Part shown: positions 17,185 to 17,773 of the stretch, in pieces
Position numbering within the stretch: position 1 is the first letter of the stretch
Layout: each line of letters begins with the position of its first letter
Assembly: GCA_021156245.1 (NCBI GenBank)
Contig: JAJNBO010000005.1
Span: 1 to 17,773, forward strand
Direction of reading: 5' to 3'
Origin: Ramlibacter sp.
Lineage (GTDB): Bacteria; Pseudomonadota; Gammaproteobacteria; Burkholderiales; Burkholderiaceae_C
Length of the DNA stretch: 17,773 nucleotides
The notes under the pieces: generated by a model
Database searches by the model: none
What the model saw: only the letters and a program-made list of their open reading frames with translations
Told to the model about the DNA's origin: nothing
Made by a program: the position numbers and the translations under genes

Positions 17185-17773
17185 TTACTTGGCGGGCGCG
17201 GTTTCGCGCTGCGGCATCGCCGCTTCCTGGTTGTTGCCGACGCTCGCCAGCTCCACCTCGCGCTCGTACATCTCGGCCAGCGCGCGCTTGTACTCGTTGG
17301 GGAACACCTTCACGAATTTGTTGCGTGCATTGGCCCAGTCGTCCAGCAGCTCGCGGGCACGGCGGCTGCCGGTCCACCGGTTGTGGTCTTCCAGCAGCTT
17401 CTTCAGCAGCGCCTCGTCGGGCTGGTCGCGGTGCATCAGCGTGCGCGACGCGACCGCCTGCTGGTCGGCCGTGCTCGCCACCCGCTCCAGCGACACCATC
17501 GAGGTGTTGCAGCGGCTGGCGAACTTGCCGTCCTCGTCGTACACGTAGGCAACGCCGCCCGACATGCCCGCCGCGAAATTGCGGCCGGTCTTGCCCAGCA
17601 CCACCACCGTGCCGCCGGTCATGTATTCGCAGCCGTGGTCACCCGTGCCTTCGACCACCGCGGTCGCGCCCGAGAGGCGCACCGCGAAACGCTCGCCGGC
17701 CACGCCGCTGAAGAACGCTTCGCCGGAGGTCGCGCCGTACAGCGCCGTGTTGCCGATGATGATGTTCTTGGTG
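17185..17773 (-). CDS. gltB: Glutamate synthase large subunit GltB (3' end, runs off window)
   Basis: C-terminal 195 residues of the alpha subunit of glutamate synthase; the rest lies past the window end. The visible part begins in the GXGXG beta-helix domain: [40 protein letters not shown] and [34 protein letters not shown], the repeated glycine turns characteristic of this domain. It ends in a helical tail with [17 protein letters not shown] and a short polar C-terminus. gltD follows after 17 bp, the normal gltBD arrangement. Nothing in the visible part suggests damage. Confidence 0.97.
   Translation of the reverse strand, partial: TKNIIIGNTALYGATSGEAFFSGVAGERFAVRLSGATAVVEGTGDHGCEYMTGGTVVVLGKTGRNFAAGMSGGVAYVYDEDGKFASRCNTSMVSLERVASTADQQAVASRTLMHRDQPDEALLKKLLEDHNRWTGSRRARELLDDWANARNKFVKVFPNEYKRALAEMYEREVELASVGNNQEAAMPQRETAPAK

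Overview
The window is a dense, GC-rich stretch of bacterial chromosome in which every gene I can support lies on the minus strand. The gene content (monofunctional HisB, separate HisI and HisE, short-form HisG, an mla cluster that includes mlaA, linked ibaG-murA, then hinT and tatAB) points to a betaproteobacterium of the order Burkholderiales. The intergenic repeats look like those of Comamonadaceae such as Ramlibacter or Variovorax. The family-level placement is recognition and inference, not a search result.

Layout in the direction of transcription (high to low coordinates): the 3' end of gltB and the complete gltD (glutamate synthase); mlaF, mlaE, mlaD, mlaA, mlaC and mlaB (retrograde phospholipid transport, outer-membrane lipid asymmetry); an ABC-2 type exporter pair (ATPase and permease); ibaG (BolA family) and murA (first committed step of peptidoglycan synthesis); the histidine genes hisG, hisD, hisC, hisB, hisH, hisA, hisF, hisI and hisE; a small membrane protein; hinT; tatA; and the 5' part of tatB. 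Many junctions are tight: stop and start overlap as ATGA at mlaF/mlaE, mlaD/mlaA, ATPase/permease, hisG/hisD and hisC/hisB, and as TTGA at hisB/hisH.

The genes form three functional blocks: nitrogen assimilation (gltBD), envelope maintenance (mla, ABC exporter, murA) and nearly all of histidine biosynthesis. HisZ, the partner needed by a short HisG, and a histidinol-phosphate phosphatase are not in the window and must be encoded elsewhere.

I see no mobile gene cassette, CRISPR array, phage, tRNA or rRNA, and no new multi-gene system. What the genes do not explain is in the gaps. Each of the five spacers longer than about 90 bp holds an inverted repeat. Two of them, inside the his run (2067-2183 and 6111-6212), are long palindromes whose arms are built from 9-bp units and which share an internal AGAAACCGG. 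Two more (about 8282-8327 and 11883-11950) are G/C-run palindromes of a second type. These repeats are the best candidates for further study.
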